A stretch of 64,000 nt of DNA from Acidaminobacter sp. JC074. GTDB taxonomy: Bacteria; Bacillota; Clostridia; Peptostreptococcales; Acidaminobacteraceae. Location: the NCBI RefSeq assembly GCF_022496765.1, contig NZ_VANV01000005.1, positions 1 through 64,000 of the forward strand, written 5' to 3'. Under the pieces are notes generated by a model. That model did not search any database. It saw nothing but the letters and a program-made list of their open reading frames with translations, and was not told where the DNA came from. Positions 45,777 through 53,565 of this stretch are shown here, in pieces; the first letter of the stretch is position 1; every line of letters starts with the position of its first letter. Position numbers and translations under genes: made by a program.

Positions 45777-46607
45777 TTACTCCCAACAATAAGCAATACC
45801 AATTGCACCAGGTCCTACATGGGTGCCAATGACAGGACCAATTGCTGTTACATCAAAGGATTCACCCAGTCTCACAGATAACTTCTTTGCATCTTCTAGA
45901 CAATTGATATGATGGACATAACCACCTGTAATGGTATGATCACTTTGATCTTTTCTAAATATATCTATTAAAGCCTGAATGGCTTTTTTTCTTGTTCTAA
46001 CCTTGTTGATAACAGATGTCTTGCCATCATCAACCGTTAGAATAGGTTTGATTTGAAGAACACTTGATAAAAGGGCTTTAGCCGAACCTATTCGTCCACC
46101 CTTTTTCAGAAACTCCAAGGTTTCAGGTATAAATACGAAACGACTGTGATCAATGACATGATGAATGGTCCCTAAAACAGACTCAAATGAATCTTCTAGC
46201 TTTTCAGCTCCTTTTAAAACAGCTAAACCCATCTGCATGCAATTAGATCTTGAATCGATGATTTGTATTTTTCTATCAGGATACTTGTCTGACAGTTGAG
46301 ATGCAATCATACAAGCCGTTTGATAAGTGCCAGACATGTCAGATGATAAAAAGACACCTATCAAATCATGACCTGCTTTAAGGACTTCTTCAAACATTTC
46401 CTGAACTTCTAAAATAATAGGTTGAGAAGAAGTTGGTAGTTCCTCAGAATCCACTAGCTTCTGATAAAATGTTTCATATGGAATTTCTGTTTCTTTATAG
46501 ATTTCTTCACCAAATACTACTGAGAGTGATAAGACTCTAATGTCCAAAGACTCAAGAAGAGTCTTTGGTATATAGGCTGTTGAATCTGTTACTATTTTTA
46601 TCCCCAT
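45777..46607 (-). CDS. DegV family protein (fatty-acid binding)
   Basis: A 276-residue protein of the DegV family. These bind a fatty acid and, as FakB subunits, present it to the kinase FakA. The N-terminal VTDSTAYIPK, the loop FLSSDMSGTYQTA and the ending HVGPGAIGIAYCW are typical. No fakA is present in the window. Its ATG overlaps the TAA of the upstream lipoprotein gene by one base (TAATG). Location with cardiolipin synthase fits a role in envelope lipids. Confidence 0.93.
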   Translation of the reverse strand: MGIKIVTDSTAYIPKTLLESLDIRVLSLSVVFGEEIYKETEIPYETFYQKLVDSEELPTSSQPIILEVQEMFEEVLKAGHDLIGVFLSSDMSGTYQTACMIASQLSDKYPDRKIQIIDSRSNCMQMGLAVLKGAEKLEDSFESVLGTIHHVIDHSRFVFIPETLEFLKKGGRIGSAKALLSSVLQIKPILTVDDGKTSVINKVRTRKKAIQALIDIFRKDQSDHTITGGYVHHINCLEDAKKLSVRLGESFDVTAIGPVIGTHVGPGAIGIAYCWE

Positions 46608-48037
46608 TATTGCTCCTGTTCAAACCAATTCTTGTTGTAATTATTACCTGGATTCCAGAAAATATAATCGTTGATACCTAAGTCCTCACAAGCTTGAATC
46701 TGAGCTCTAATTTCAGTTGTTCCGTATGGAATATAACCTTTTACCCATTTAGCAGTAAAGGCTTGTAGCCAAGGTCTTAACTTCGCTGGTGTTTCAATGT
46801 TGGCATTTCTCTCTTGAGAATCTAACATAGCATTGTAAACAGTTTTATAAGGTGCTGCATCCGGTACTGGTAGACCAAAGATATTAGGACCATAGTGAGA
46901 TGGATAAACCATTGGACACATGTAGTCTGCTACATTACTCATACCTTCCCAGTGCTGACCAATACCTGAGTCATTGATTGTTGTTGCTGTCCAACCAAAT
47001 ACGTCTAAGGCAATGTAAGCTTCCATTGGACTAATTTCTGATTGAGCATACTTAACAAAATTTTGAATCGCATATGTCCATGAATGGTTATCAGGATTTC
47101 CAAAGTCTAAGTTTTTCTTAACAGAAGACTTTACAGCAGGGAATCTTACATAGTCAAACTGAACTTCATTAAAGCCATACTCTACCGCCTCTTTGGCAAT
47201 AGCTACATTGTATTTCCATAAGTTCTCATCAAATGGAGATGCCCAGTAAGCACCATCTGCATAGTATACTTGATCTGACCCTTTGTAAGTAATGGCACGG
47301 TCAGGATACTTAACTGCATATAATGGCGACTTGAAAGTTACAATTCTTGCAATGGTGTAGATGTTGTTGTCTTTCAACTTTTTCATGAAAGCTTCCATAT
47401 CTTTTATTTGCACATAATTATTGGCATCAGGTACATATTCCTCTGCAGCTTCAGAATAGAAAAGTGTATAACCTGAGTCATTTTTTACATCAATAACAAC
47501 TGCATTTAACTCTGTTGTATTGATCAGTTCAATAATATCATCCATACGATCAAGGGCAGCTGTATGAGCTGTTACATAAATACCTTTTACTTCAATCGCT
47601 GGATTAGATTCATAAGACTCAACCTTTTCAAAAGGTGTATAATCTACATCATCATAAGGCTTAGATATATTTGCTGTATAATCTACTGGCTCAACTACTT
47701 CTTCAGCCTCTTCTGTTGCATCAGTCTCCTCAGTTGCATCTGTTTCTTCCGTTGCATCCGTTTCTTCTGTTGCATCAGTCTCTTCAGTCTCTTCTGTTTC
47801 TTCAGTTACTTCAGTTTCTTCAGCATCTGTCTCTTCAGTTACTTCAATTTCTTCAGCATCTGTCTCTTCAGTTACTTCCGTCTCTTCTACATCTGTTTCT
47901 GTTGTTTCTTCAGTATCATTTATAGCTTCATCAACATTTGTTAAATCTACAGCTACATTGTTGACTACTTCTGTGTTGTTGTTGCCGCAAGCCACTAATA
48001 ACATGGCTATAATTAGTATGATCGCTAATTTCTTCAT
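46607..48037 (-). CDS. Lipoprotein with DUF4015 glycoside-hydrolase-like domain
   Basis: A 476-residue predicted lipoprotein. The signal peptide ends in a lipobox (LLVAC, Cys17). A Thr/Glu-rich low-complexity linker follows (about 35-115), with repeated ATEETD and VTEETDAEE units. The rest (about 150-476) matches the DUF4015 putative glycosyl hydrolase family, a TIM-barrel-like fold, with VKGIYVTAHTA, NAVVIDVKNDSG, EVQFDYVRFP and LRPWLQAF. The substrate is unknown; a cell-surface glycan is likely. The linker probably spans the wall. The gene overlaps the DegV gene by one base, in the operon of lspA. Confidence 0.9.
   Translation of the reverse strand: MKKLAIILIIAMLLVACGNNNTEVVNNVAVDLTNVDEAINDTEETTETDVEETEVTEETDAEEIEVTEETDAEETEVTEETEETEETDATEETDATEETDATEETDATEEAEEVVEPVDYTANISKPYDDVDYTPFEKVESYESNPAIEVKGIYVTAHTAALDRMDDIIELINTTELNAVVIDVKNDSGYTLFYSEAAEEYVPDANNYVQIKDMEAFMKKLKDNNIYTIARIVTFKSPLYAVKYPDRAITYKGSDQVYYADGAYWASPFDENLWKYNVAIAKEAVEYGFNEVQFDYVRFPAVKSSVKKNLDFGNPDNHSWTYAIQNFVKYAQSEISPMEAYIALDVFGWTATTINDSGIGQHWEGMSNVADYMCPMVYPSHYGPNIFGLPVPDAAPYKTVYNAMLDSQERNANIETPAKLRPWLQAFTAKWVKGYIPYGTTEIRAQIQACEDLGINDYIFWNPGNNYNKNWFEQEQ
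47700..47900 (-). repeat. Tandem coding repeat (Thr-Glu-rich linker)
   Basis: Short imperfect units, 12-21 bases long, encode ATEETD and VTEETDAEE motifs of the lipoprotein linker. Such arrays can vary in copy number by slippage. The open frame on the opposite strand over this stretch is an artefact of the composition. Confidence 0.8.
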
Positions 48038-48049
48038 TTTTCTCTCTTT

Positions 48050-48889
48050 CTAGTCTAAAGTGTTGATGAGTCTTCCTATATGTTCAATCTCACATTTGAT
48101 GACATCCCCTGATGATAAGTACTTAGGCGGCTTAAAGCCCATACCCACACCAGAAGGTGTACCGGTTAAAATAATATCACCCGGAAGCAGTGTCATACCC
48201 TTTGAAAGGTCAGACACGATGGTATCTATATCAAATATAAGATCGTCTGTTTTAGCATCTTGTCTCAGTTCATCATTGACATAACATTTAATATCTAAAG
48301 CCGGCGGATAAGCCACATCATCTCTTTCAATGATGACAGGTCCTAATGGACAGAAACCGTCTAGGCTTTTGCCTTTTAGCCACTGAAAGTGGTTTTTCTG
48401 TAAGTCTCTAGCTGATACATCATTGGCGATGGTATAACCAAATATATGATCTCTGACCTGATCTTTTCCTATATTTAAGCCCTCTTTTCCAATGATAATT
48501 GCCAGTTCAACTTCATAGTCCACCATATCAGAAACACCCTTATGACCTGTTATGGTCTCTCCATGACCGATGGTCTTATAACAGGCCTTTGAAAAATATA
48601 TGGGCGCATCCGGTACCACTACAGCATCCGTGATTTTTCCCTTCATCTCTAAAGCATGTTCCTTGTAATTCTTACCTAAACAAATGATGTTTCTTCTCGG
48701 ATATTCAATGGGTGACAATATTTTTACATCTTCAATAGAGATACCTTGCCCCCTAGTCCCACAAGGACTTTCTATGTATGAGATCATATTTTTTATCCAT
48801 GAACCATTGGATTGAAGTGGATAAACATGATCATTTTCTAGAATACCGATAGCCTTTTCATTTTTATAGCTAAACTTTAAATATTTCAT
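48050..48889 (-). CDS. Fumarylacetoacetate hydrolase family protein
   Basis: A 279-residue enzyme of the FAH family, which hydrolyses or decarboxylates C-C bonds in acyl-pyruvate-type substrates. The core (about 70-279) has NIICLGKNYKEHALEM, DYEVELAIIIGKEG, IANDVSARDLQ, KSLDGFCPLGP and LTGTPSGVGMG, with acidic residues for the metal. The exact substrate is not set by sequence. AAGGGG precedes the ATG. It is the first gene of the operon that continues with the DUF4015 lipoprotein (12 bp gap). Confidence 0.92.
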   Translation of the reverse strand: MKYLKFSYKNEKAIGILENDHVYPLQSNGSWIKNMISYIESPCGTRGQGISIEDVKILSPIEYPRRNIICLGKNYKEHALEMKGKITDAVVVPDAPIYFSKACYKTIGHGETITGHKGVSDMVDYEVELAIIIGKEGLNIGKDQVRDHIFGYTIANDVSARDLQKNHFQWLKGKSLDGFCPLGPVIIERDDVAYPPALDIKCYVNDELRQDAKTDDLIFDIDTIVSDLSKGMTLLPGDIILTGTPSGVGMGFKPPKYLSSGDVIKCEIEHIGRLINTLD

Positions 48890-49030
48890 AAAATACCCCT
48901 TTTATCTAACACTCTCATTATACTTGAAATACCCACGAAAAGGTACCTTCTAGGGGACTTTAAATAGAAAATTAATGTGTTTTTTTCTCTTAAACAGGTA
49001 TATATAAAATATAAGGAAATGGAGGTAGAT

Positions 49031-50395
49031 ATGAAACTACAATTTCTCGGAGCACAAGAAGGCGTTACAGGGTCCTGTTATCATATTCAAAGTGACAAAA
49101 CATCATTTCTAATCGATTGTGGTCAATTTCAAGGCTCTTCAGAAGAAGAGCGTAAAAATCGTGAACCTTTTCCATTTGATCCAAAATCACTTGATTTTGT
49201 TGTCTTAACCCATGCCCACATCGACCATACAGGCAGACTGCCTAGACTGGTTAAAGAAGGCTTTACAGGACGGGTCTTTATGACACGTGGTACAGCTTCC
49301 TTATCAGATATACTCTTAAAGGACTCTGGTAAAATTCATGAAGTAGAAACTGAAAAAGAAAACGAAAAAAGATTGAAGGCAGGTTTGGATTTAATTGAAC
49401 CTTACTACGACGTCAATGATGTCATTAACACACTCCAGTATTTCAATCCCCTGCCTTATGAGGAAACTTATAAAATCACAAATGACATATCGGTTAAGTT
49501 TTTAAATGCCGGCCACCTTTTGGGGTCTGCCCATGTTTATTTAACACTTGAAGGGAAAAGTCTTTTATTCTCCGGTGATGTCGGTACCTATCACTCGCAG
49601 ATACTTTTACCACCTAGACCAGCTATTCAGGCAGATTATATCTTTGTAGAGTCTACCTATGGCAATAGGCTCCATAAACAGATGAACATCCGATTTGATA
49701 GATTGGCAGACATCATCTTAGAAACCATAGAAAACAAGGGAACGGTTATCATACCAGCATTTTCAGTTGGCAGAACACAAGATATTATTTATGGTCTAAA
49801 TCAACTGGACAGACCTTTATCTCATATTCCATTTTATGTAGACAGTCCCATGGCCATCAATGCTACCAAGGTCTTTGAAAAAGACTTAGATGGTATGAAG
49901 CCTGAAATCATTCAGAAAATCAAAGGCAAGAAACACCCATTTGAAATGAAAAATCTTCAATTTATCGATGATGCTTCTACATCCTATAAATTAGACTATT
50001 CTAAGGTGCCAAAAGTTTTAATTTCTGCAAGTGGTATGTGTGATGCAGGAAGAATTCTTCACCACCTTAAGACCTATCTAGAAAAAGAGACCACAAGCAT
50101 CGTCTTTGTCGGTTATCAGGCTGAAGAAAGCCAAGGTAGGAAGATTCAAAATAAAAAAGATATCATGATCTATGGCGAGGAAGTAAAAAATCGGGCAAAT
50201 GTCTTTACACTACACGGTTTTTCGGGTCATGCAGACCAAGAAGAGCTGCTTGAATGGCTGACCAATGTAAGACCGAAAAAACTCTTCTTAGTCCATGGTG
50301 ACTTTGAAGCCATTGAAGCCTTTAACAAAAAAATAAAAGAGAGATACAAGTTTGATACTTATATCCCTCGTCTTTATGAAACCATTGAACTATGA
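49031..50395 (+). CDS. Metallo-beta-lactamase/beta-CASP nuclease-like protein
   Basis: A 454-residue protein of the CPSF/RNase-type MBL family. It carries the zinc-binding motif THAHIDHTG (about 56-64), the downstream His/Asp motifs (AGHLLGSAH and FSGDVG), a beta-CASP insert with FSVGRTQD and SASGMCDAGRI, and a C-terminal FSGHAD and FLVHGD. Relatives cleave RNA, but the precise substrate is unknown. The ATG at 49031 is taken because GGAGG sits seven bases before it; a longer upstream frame has no such site. A terminator follows. Confidence 0.92.
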   Translation: MKLQFLGAQEGVTGSCYHIQSDKTSFLIDCGQFQGSSEEERKNREPFPFDPKSLDFVVLTHAHIDHTGRLPRLVKEGFTGRVFMTRGTASLSDILLKDSGKIHEVETEKENEKRLKAGLDLIEPYYDVNDVINTLQYFNPLPYEETYKITNDISVKFLNAGHLLGSAHVYLTLEGKSLLFSGDVGTYHSQILLPPRPAIQADYIFVESTYGNRLHKQMNIRFDRLADIILETIENKGTVIIPAFSVGRTQDIIYGLNQLDRPLSHIPFYVDSPMAINATKVFEKDLDGMKPEIIQKIKGKKHPFEMKNLQFIDDASTSYKLDYSKVPKVLISASGMCDAGRILHHLKTYLEKETTSIVFVGYQAEESQGRKIQNKKDIMIYGEEVKNRANVFTLHGFSGHADQEELLEWLTNVRPKKLFLVHGDFEAIEAFNKKIKERYKFDTYIPRLYETIEL

Positions 50396-50414
50396 TGCTT
50401 AGGCATCATTTTTC
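50392..50414 (+). terminator. Terminator of the beta-CASP gene
   Basis: ATGATGC/GCATCAT stem with a four-base loop followed by TTTTTC. The stop codon lies inside the stem, which is also close to the end of the convergent bioY gene. Confidence 0.75.
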
Positions 50415-50980
50415 TATGCTAAAATACCTTGTCTTTCCAGTCTAGGTAATAAGCCAAAGATGACTACAACCACTAGAGCAGCTTTTAATAAATCTAAAAG
50501 GATGAATGGATAGAATCCATAAACAAGTGCTGTGTTCACATCAATTGCCTTGCCCATAACGAGATTGAAAATCATGTATAAATAAGGCACACCAATGATA
50601 TAATCTACCATTAAACCAGCAAATGGCGCAATCACCATACCAACTTTAGAATTATTAGCTCTTGATTTTTCTACGATTAAACCTGTTACATAAGCACAGA
50701 AGATAAAACCGATGATGTAACCAAATGATGGTGCTAAAATATAACCGAAACCACCTGCACCATTTGAAAATACCGGTAAACCAACAACACCCATGAACAT
50801 GTATAATGTCATTGAGATTGCCCCTCTTTTAGATCCAAGCACAGCACCTGCTAACATAGCCAGTAAAGGCTGAATCGAAAATGGAATACCACCCGGTAGT
50901 GGAATAGAACCTAGTGCACCAATAGAAATAAGTGCTGCGAATAAAGCACATAATACCATATCTTTAACTGTTAATTTCAT
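50414..50980 (-). CDS. bioY: Biotin transporter substrate-binding subunit BioY
   Basis: A 188-residue membrane protein with about six hydrophobic segments, the S-component for biotin of ECF-type transporters. Family features include the ALGSIPLPGGIPFSIQPL stretch, GVVGLPVFSNGAGGFGYILAP and GFYPFILLDLLKA. It needs an ECF energising module encoded elsewhere. The start is placed at the ATG at 50980, six bases after GGGAG; an upstream ATG would add five residues. The inverted repeat just upstream matches the BirA operator type, so biotin should repress it. Confidence 0.94.
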   Translation of the reverse strand: MKLTVKDMVLCALFAALISIGALGSIPLPGGIPFSIQPLLAMLAGAVLGSKRGAISMTLYMFMGVVGLPVFSNGAGGFGYILAPSFGYIIGFIFCAYVTGLIVEKSRANNSKVGMVIAPFAGLMVDYIIGVPYLYMIFNLVMGKAIDVNTALVYGFYPFILLDLLKAALVVVVIFGLLPRLERQGILA

Positions 50981-51004
50981 AACGTCTCCCTTCATACAAC
51001 TAGT

Positions 51005-51058
51005 ATGATACTAGGACTTGACTTTATTGTCAACACATTTTTTTATCAAGTTGACAAT
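51005..51058 (-). promoter_or_regulatory. bioY promoter with BirA-type operator
   Basis: On the minus strand, TTGACA (51028-51033) and TATCAT (51005-51010) are separated by 17 bp. The -35 lies in one arm of the perfect inverted repeat ATTGTCAAC (51026-51034) and GTTGACAAT (51050-51058), with a 15-bp gap. Arm sequence and gap match the BirA site type of low-GC bacteria, so a biotin-bound repressor would cover the -35. Confidence 0.75.
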
Positions 51059-51072
51059 AACCTAAAAAAAAA

Positions 51073-51089
51073 GAATGACCAAGTCATTC
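51073..51089 (-). terminator. Terminator after truA
   Basis: GAATGAC/GTCATTC stem with a three-base loop, followed by nine T residues on the minus strand, directly after the truA stop. Confidence 0.85.
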
Positions 51090-51824
51090 CTAGTATTTTA
51101 CATTGTATAAATAAAGACCCTTTGCTGGTGCCATAGTACCTGTTTTAGCACGGTCTCTATCGTTGATAATACCCGGTACTGCAGTTGCCTTAAAGTTACC
51201 TAGACCAACCTCTAAAATTGTACCCACTATTTTTCTAGCCATATTGTGTAAGAAACCATTGGCTGTAATAGTAATATCAATTTCATGACCAGATTTTAAA
51301 ATCTCAATCGATTTAATCTCTCTGATATGTGACTTCTTCTTAGACTTGGCTGTTGTAAATGCAGAAAAATCATACTCGCCTACAAAGTAAGCTGCAGCTT
51401 TTTTCATAGCTTCAAGTTCAAGGTGTTCTTGAACATGTAAAACATGTTTTCTTAAGAAGGGATCATGATAGAAATCATTGTAGATCTTATAAACATAAGT
51501 CTTCTCAGTTGCATTTAGTCTTGCATGGAAACGATCATCTACCTTCTTTACACTTGTTACAACAATATCATCCGGTAAGTATCTGTATAAATACTCCTTG
51601 ATTTCCTTTGGTGTTACATCTTTATCTACCTTAAAGTTTGCTACTTGTCCTACTGCATGTACACCTGCATCTGTTCTACCAGAAGCATGTACTTCTACAG
51701 GCTCGAAAAACATTTCAAACAAGGCATTTTCTAGCTTTTGTTGAATAGTCATGTCGGTATCGCCAAGGCGCTGCCAGCCTTTGTATCTGCTACCATCGTA
51801 GCTGATTGTCAATCTATAATTCAT
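51090..51824 (-). CDS. truA: tRNA pseudouridine synthase A
   Basis: A 244-residue enzyme that makes pseudouridine at positions 38-40 of tRNA. The catalytic Asp is in SGRTDAGVHAVGQVANF (about residue 53). The RLNATEKTYVYKIYN and MARKIVGTILEVG segments are also typical. AAGGAAG precedes the ATG. It is the last gene of an operon after rubredoxin, ferritin and the SRPBCC protein (12 bp gap), an unrelated set, and ends at a strong terminator. Confidence 0.96.
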   Translation of the reverse strand: MNYRLTISYDGSRYKGWQRLGDTDMTIQQKLENALFEMFFEPVEVHASGRTDAGVHAVGQVANFKVDKDVTPKEIKEYLYRYLPDDIVVTSVKKVDDRFHARLNATEKTYVYKIYNDFYHDPFLRKHVLHVQEHLELEAMKKAAAYFVGEYDFSAFTTAKSKKKSHIREIKSIEILKSGHEIDITITANGFLHNMARKIVGTILEVGLGNFKATAVPGIINDRDRAKTGTMAPAKGLYLYNVKY

Positions 51825-51836
51825 AGTTCTTCCTTT

Positions 51837-52289
51837 CTAGAAGCCGCCCTTTAAAACGGACAATACCAAATCTCTGTCTTCAATAACCCAATCATTATTA
51901 AAGTGTTTTCTCAGCTTGTCTAACTTTTCATCCCAGAACCTGCTCATGATGTCTTGATCCTCACCCGTGTTTCTGTGGATCAAATGAATTTCTGTACAAT
52001 ACTCAGTCTTAGAAGTACACGGCATAAAGTTAAATTCAACTGAAGACGGTAATTTAGCCTCAGCCGTTATCATATCAAATTTTAAGCGTGATTCAAAGAC
52101 CTTTTCCAATAAAACTGTGTCACTTGCCCATCTTTTATCCTCAAACTCAAGATTTAAGAGGTATTTGCCACCAGTTTTGTTTTCAATGGTGGCCTGACCC
52201 AGCCATTTAGCCACTTCTTTTTCTATAAGAAAGAAACGCATCGATTGTGTTATCGATGCATTCAATCTAACTTTCTTGTGAATAAACAT
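51837..52289 (-). CDS. SRPBCC/AHSA1-like protein
   Basis: A 150-residue cytoplasmic protein. The order of elements (ASITQSMRFFLIEKEVAKWLG, GGKYLLNLEF and a C-terminal helix FWDEKLDKLRKHFNN) fits the SRPBCC (START-like, AHSA1) ligand-binding fold. The ligand is unknown. It overlaps the ferritin stop by one base (TAATG), so it should be translated with ferritin. The family call is moderate. Confidence 0.65.
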   Translation of the reverse strand: MFIHKKVRLNASITQSMRFFLIEKEVAKWLGQATIENKTGGKYLLNLEFEDKRWASDTVLLEKVFESRLKFDMITAEAKLPSSVEFNFMPCTSKTEYCTEIHLIHRNTGEDQDIMSRFWDEKLDKLRKHFNNDWVIEDRDLVLSVLKGGF

Positions 52290-52795
52290 TATTCAGCCGC
52301 AGGCTCAGCAAATGTTCTTTGAGCTAATTCTTTATCTAACATTAGAAGACCATAACCGTTGTCACCAATAAGCTCAAGCTGCTTGATAAGATTTGATGCA
52401 TTTTCTTCTTCTTCAATTTGCTCATCGATAAACCATTGTAAGAAATTCATAGTCGCGAAATCTTTTTCATCTACTGCTATACCTTGAATGGCATTAATTG
52501 AAGCAGTGATTGACTCTTCATGCTCTAAAACATTCTCAAATACAGCCATTGTAGACGGCCACTCGATTAATGGTTTTTCAATTGCTTCCAAAATAACTTT
52601 TTGACCTCTAGAGTTTAAGTACTTAAGCATTTTTTTAGCATGGAATTGTTCCTCTTGGAATTGTTGGTACATCCAGTTTGCCATACCAGGCATGCCTTCA
52701 CCTTCAAAGTGTTGGTTCATTGCTAAATATAGGTATGCTGAATAAAATTCTTTATTTACTTGTGCTGTTAAAGCTTCTACTACCTTTTGGTTCAT
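52289..52795 (-). CDS. Ferritin
   Basis: A 168-residue iron-storage protein of the non-haem ferritin type. The four-helix bundle shows the ferroxidase ligands: NKEFYSAYLYLAM near residue 14, FQEEQFHAKKM around 47 and VLEHEESITASINA near 90. It overlaps the rubredoxin stop by one base (TAATG) and the next start by one base, so the three are co-translated. Pairing with rubredoxin fits a role in handling iron and oxygen stress in an anaerobe. Confidence 0.95.
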   Translation of the reverse strand: MNQKVVEALTAQVNKEFYSAYLYLAMNQHFEGEGMPGMANWMYQQFQEEQFHAKKMLKYLNSRGQKVILEAIEKPLIEWPSTMAVFENVLEHEESITASINAIQGIAVDEKDFATMNFLQWFIDEQIEEEENASNLIKQLELIGDNGYGLLMLDKELAQRTFAEPAAE

Positions 52796-52956
52796 TATTC
52801 TACCTCCTCAAAAAAATCCTTAGGTTCACCGCATGTTGGGCATTTCCAATCATCAGGTAATGCTTCAAACGGGGTGCCTTTTTCTACGCCACTCATCCAG
52901 TCACCTCTTTCAGGCTTATAGATGTAGCTACATTTTGGACATTTGTAATTCTTCAT
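52795..52956 (-). CDS. Rubredoxin
   Basis: A 53-residue redox protein with one iron atom held by four Cys. The frame from ATG at 52956 to TAA (52797-52795) encodes CPKC at 6-9 and CPTC at 39-42, with Tyr11, Tyr13, Gly18 and the acidic ending of the family. AAGGAG precedes the ATG with eight-base spacing. The gene is too short for a long-ORF list but is a clear match in full. The stop overlaps the ferritin ATG (TAATG). It could donate electrons to oxygen- or peroxide-reducing enzymes, or take part in iron handling by ferritin. Confidence 0.95.
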   Translation of the reverse strand: MKNYKCPKCSYIYKPERGDWMSGVEKGTPFEALPDDWKCPTCGEPKDFFEEVE

Positions 52957-52979
52957 ATCTTGCACTCCTTATCAACTAT

Positions 52980-53018
52980 ATTATACATACCCACCAATAC
53001 AGTCTTAAACTAGTTTAA
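52980..53018 (-). promoter_or_regulatory. Promoter of the rubredoxin-ferritin operon with palindrome
   Basis: On the minus strand, TTAAGA (53003-53008), a 17-bp spacer and TATAAT (52980-52985). A perfect 14-bp palindrome TTAAACTAGTTTAA (53005-53018) overlaps the -35 and could be a repressor site. It does not fit the Fur or PerR consensus. Confidence 0.65.
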
Positions 53019-53104
53019 TTATAATTTAACATTAAATTTTTTTCAATTAAATAGGTTGTAAAAATGTAATTTTAGGATTACCATATAAAAAAAAGGAGTG
53101 GCTT

Positions 53105-53563
53105 ATGAATATTGAAATAACAGGGCTTGGTACATATGAGATTGATTCAATTTTTATCGATTACAATGGTACCATAGCAAACAATGGTCAACTTATGACA
53201 GGTATTAAAAAAAATCTGCGTGATCTCAGTGAAAATTATCAAGTATACGTCATCACAGGCGATACCTTCGGAACAGTCAGACAAGCATTTGAAGATACAA
53301 ACATCCATGTCATTTTGGCAAATACAGCAAAAGAAAAGGCTGATATTATTTCTAAACACCAGCCTGACCACTGTCTGGCAATTGGTAATGGTGCCATAGA
53401 CCACTTGATGTTTAATAAAGCCGGCCTTTCAATTGGTGTTATAGAAAGAGAAGGAGCAAGCCTTAAAGCCCTTTTAGAAGCAGACCTAGTTGTTACCAGC
53501 ATTTATCATGCTTTTGAAATAATCGAATCACCTAAAAAAATCATTGCAACTTTAAAGGAGTAA
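53105..53563 (+). CDS. HAD-family hydrolase (soluble P-type-ATPase-like)
   Basis: A 152-residue small HAD phosphatase-type protein. Motif I is IDYNGTIANNG, in which the second Asp of DxDGT is Asn, as in P-type ATPases and the soluble group COG4087. Motif II is in VITGDTFGT and motif IV is IGNGAIDHLM. It lacks a cap and a membrane domain. The substrate is unknown. AAAGGAG precedes the ATG. The NhaC antiporter gene starts 2 bp after its stop, in one operon with an XRE regulator. Confidence 0.85.
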   Translation: MNIEITGLGTYEIDSIFIDYNGTIANNGQLMTGIKKNLRDLSENYQVYVITGDTFGTVRQAFEDTNIHVILANTAKEKADIISKHQPDHCLAIGNGAIDHLMFNKAGLSIGVIEREGASLKALLEADLVVTSIYHAFEIIESPKKIIATLKE

Positions 53564-53565
53564 CT

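Noticed and set aside
47700..47900. CRISPR-like repeats
   Set aside because: The units are short, imperfect, in frame and code for a protein linker; there are no unique spacers and no cas genes in the window.
47564..47944. A 126-codon plus-strand frame rich in Cys, Phe and Ile
   Set aside because: It is the antisense of the Thr/Glu repeat linker of the lipoprotein and owes its length to that biased composition.
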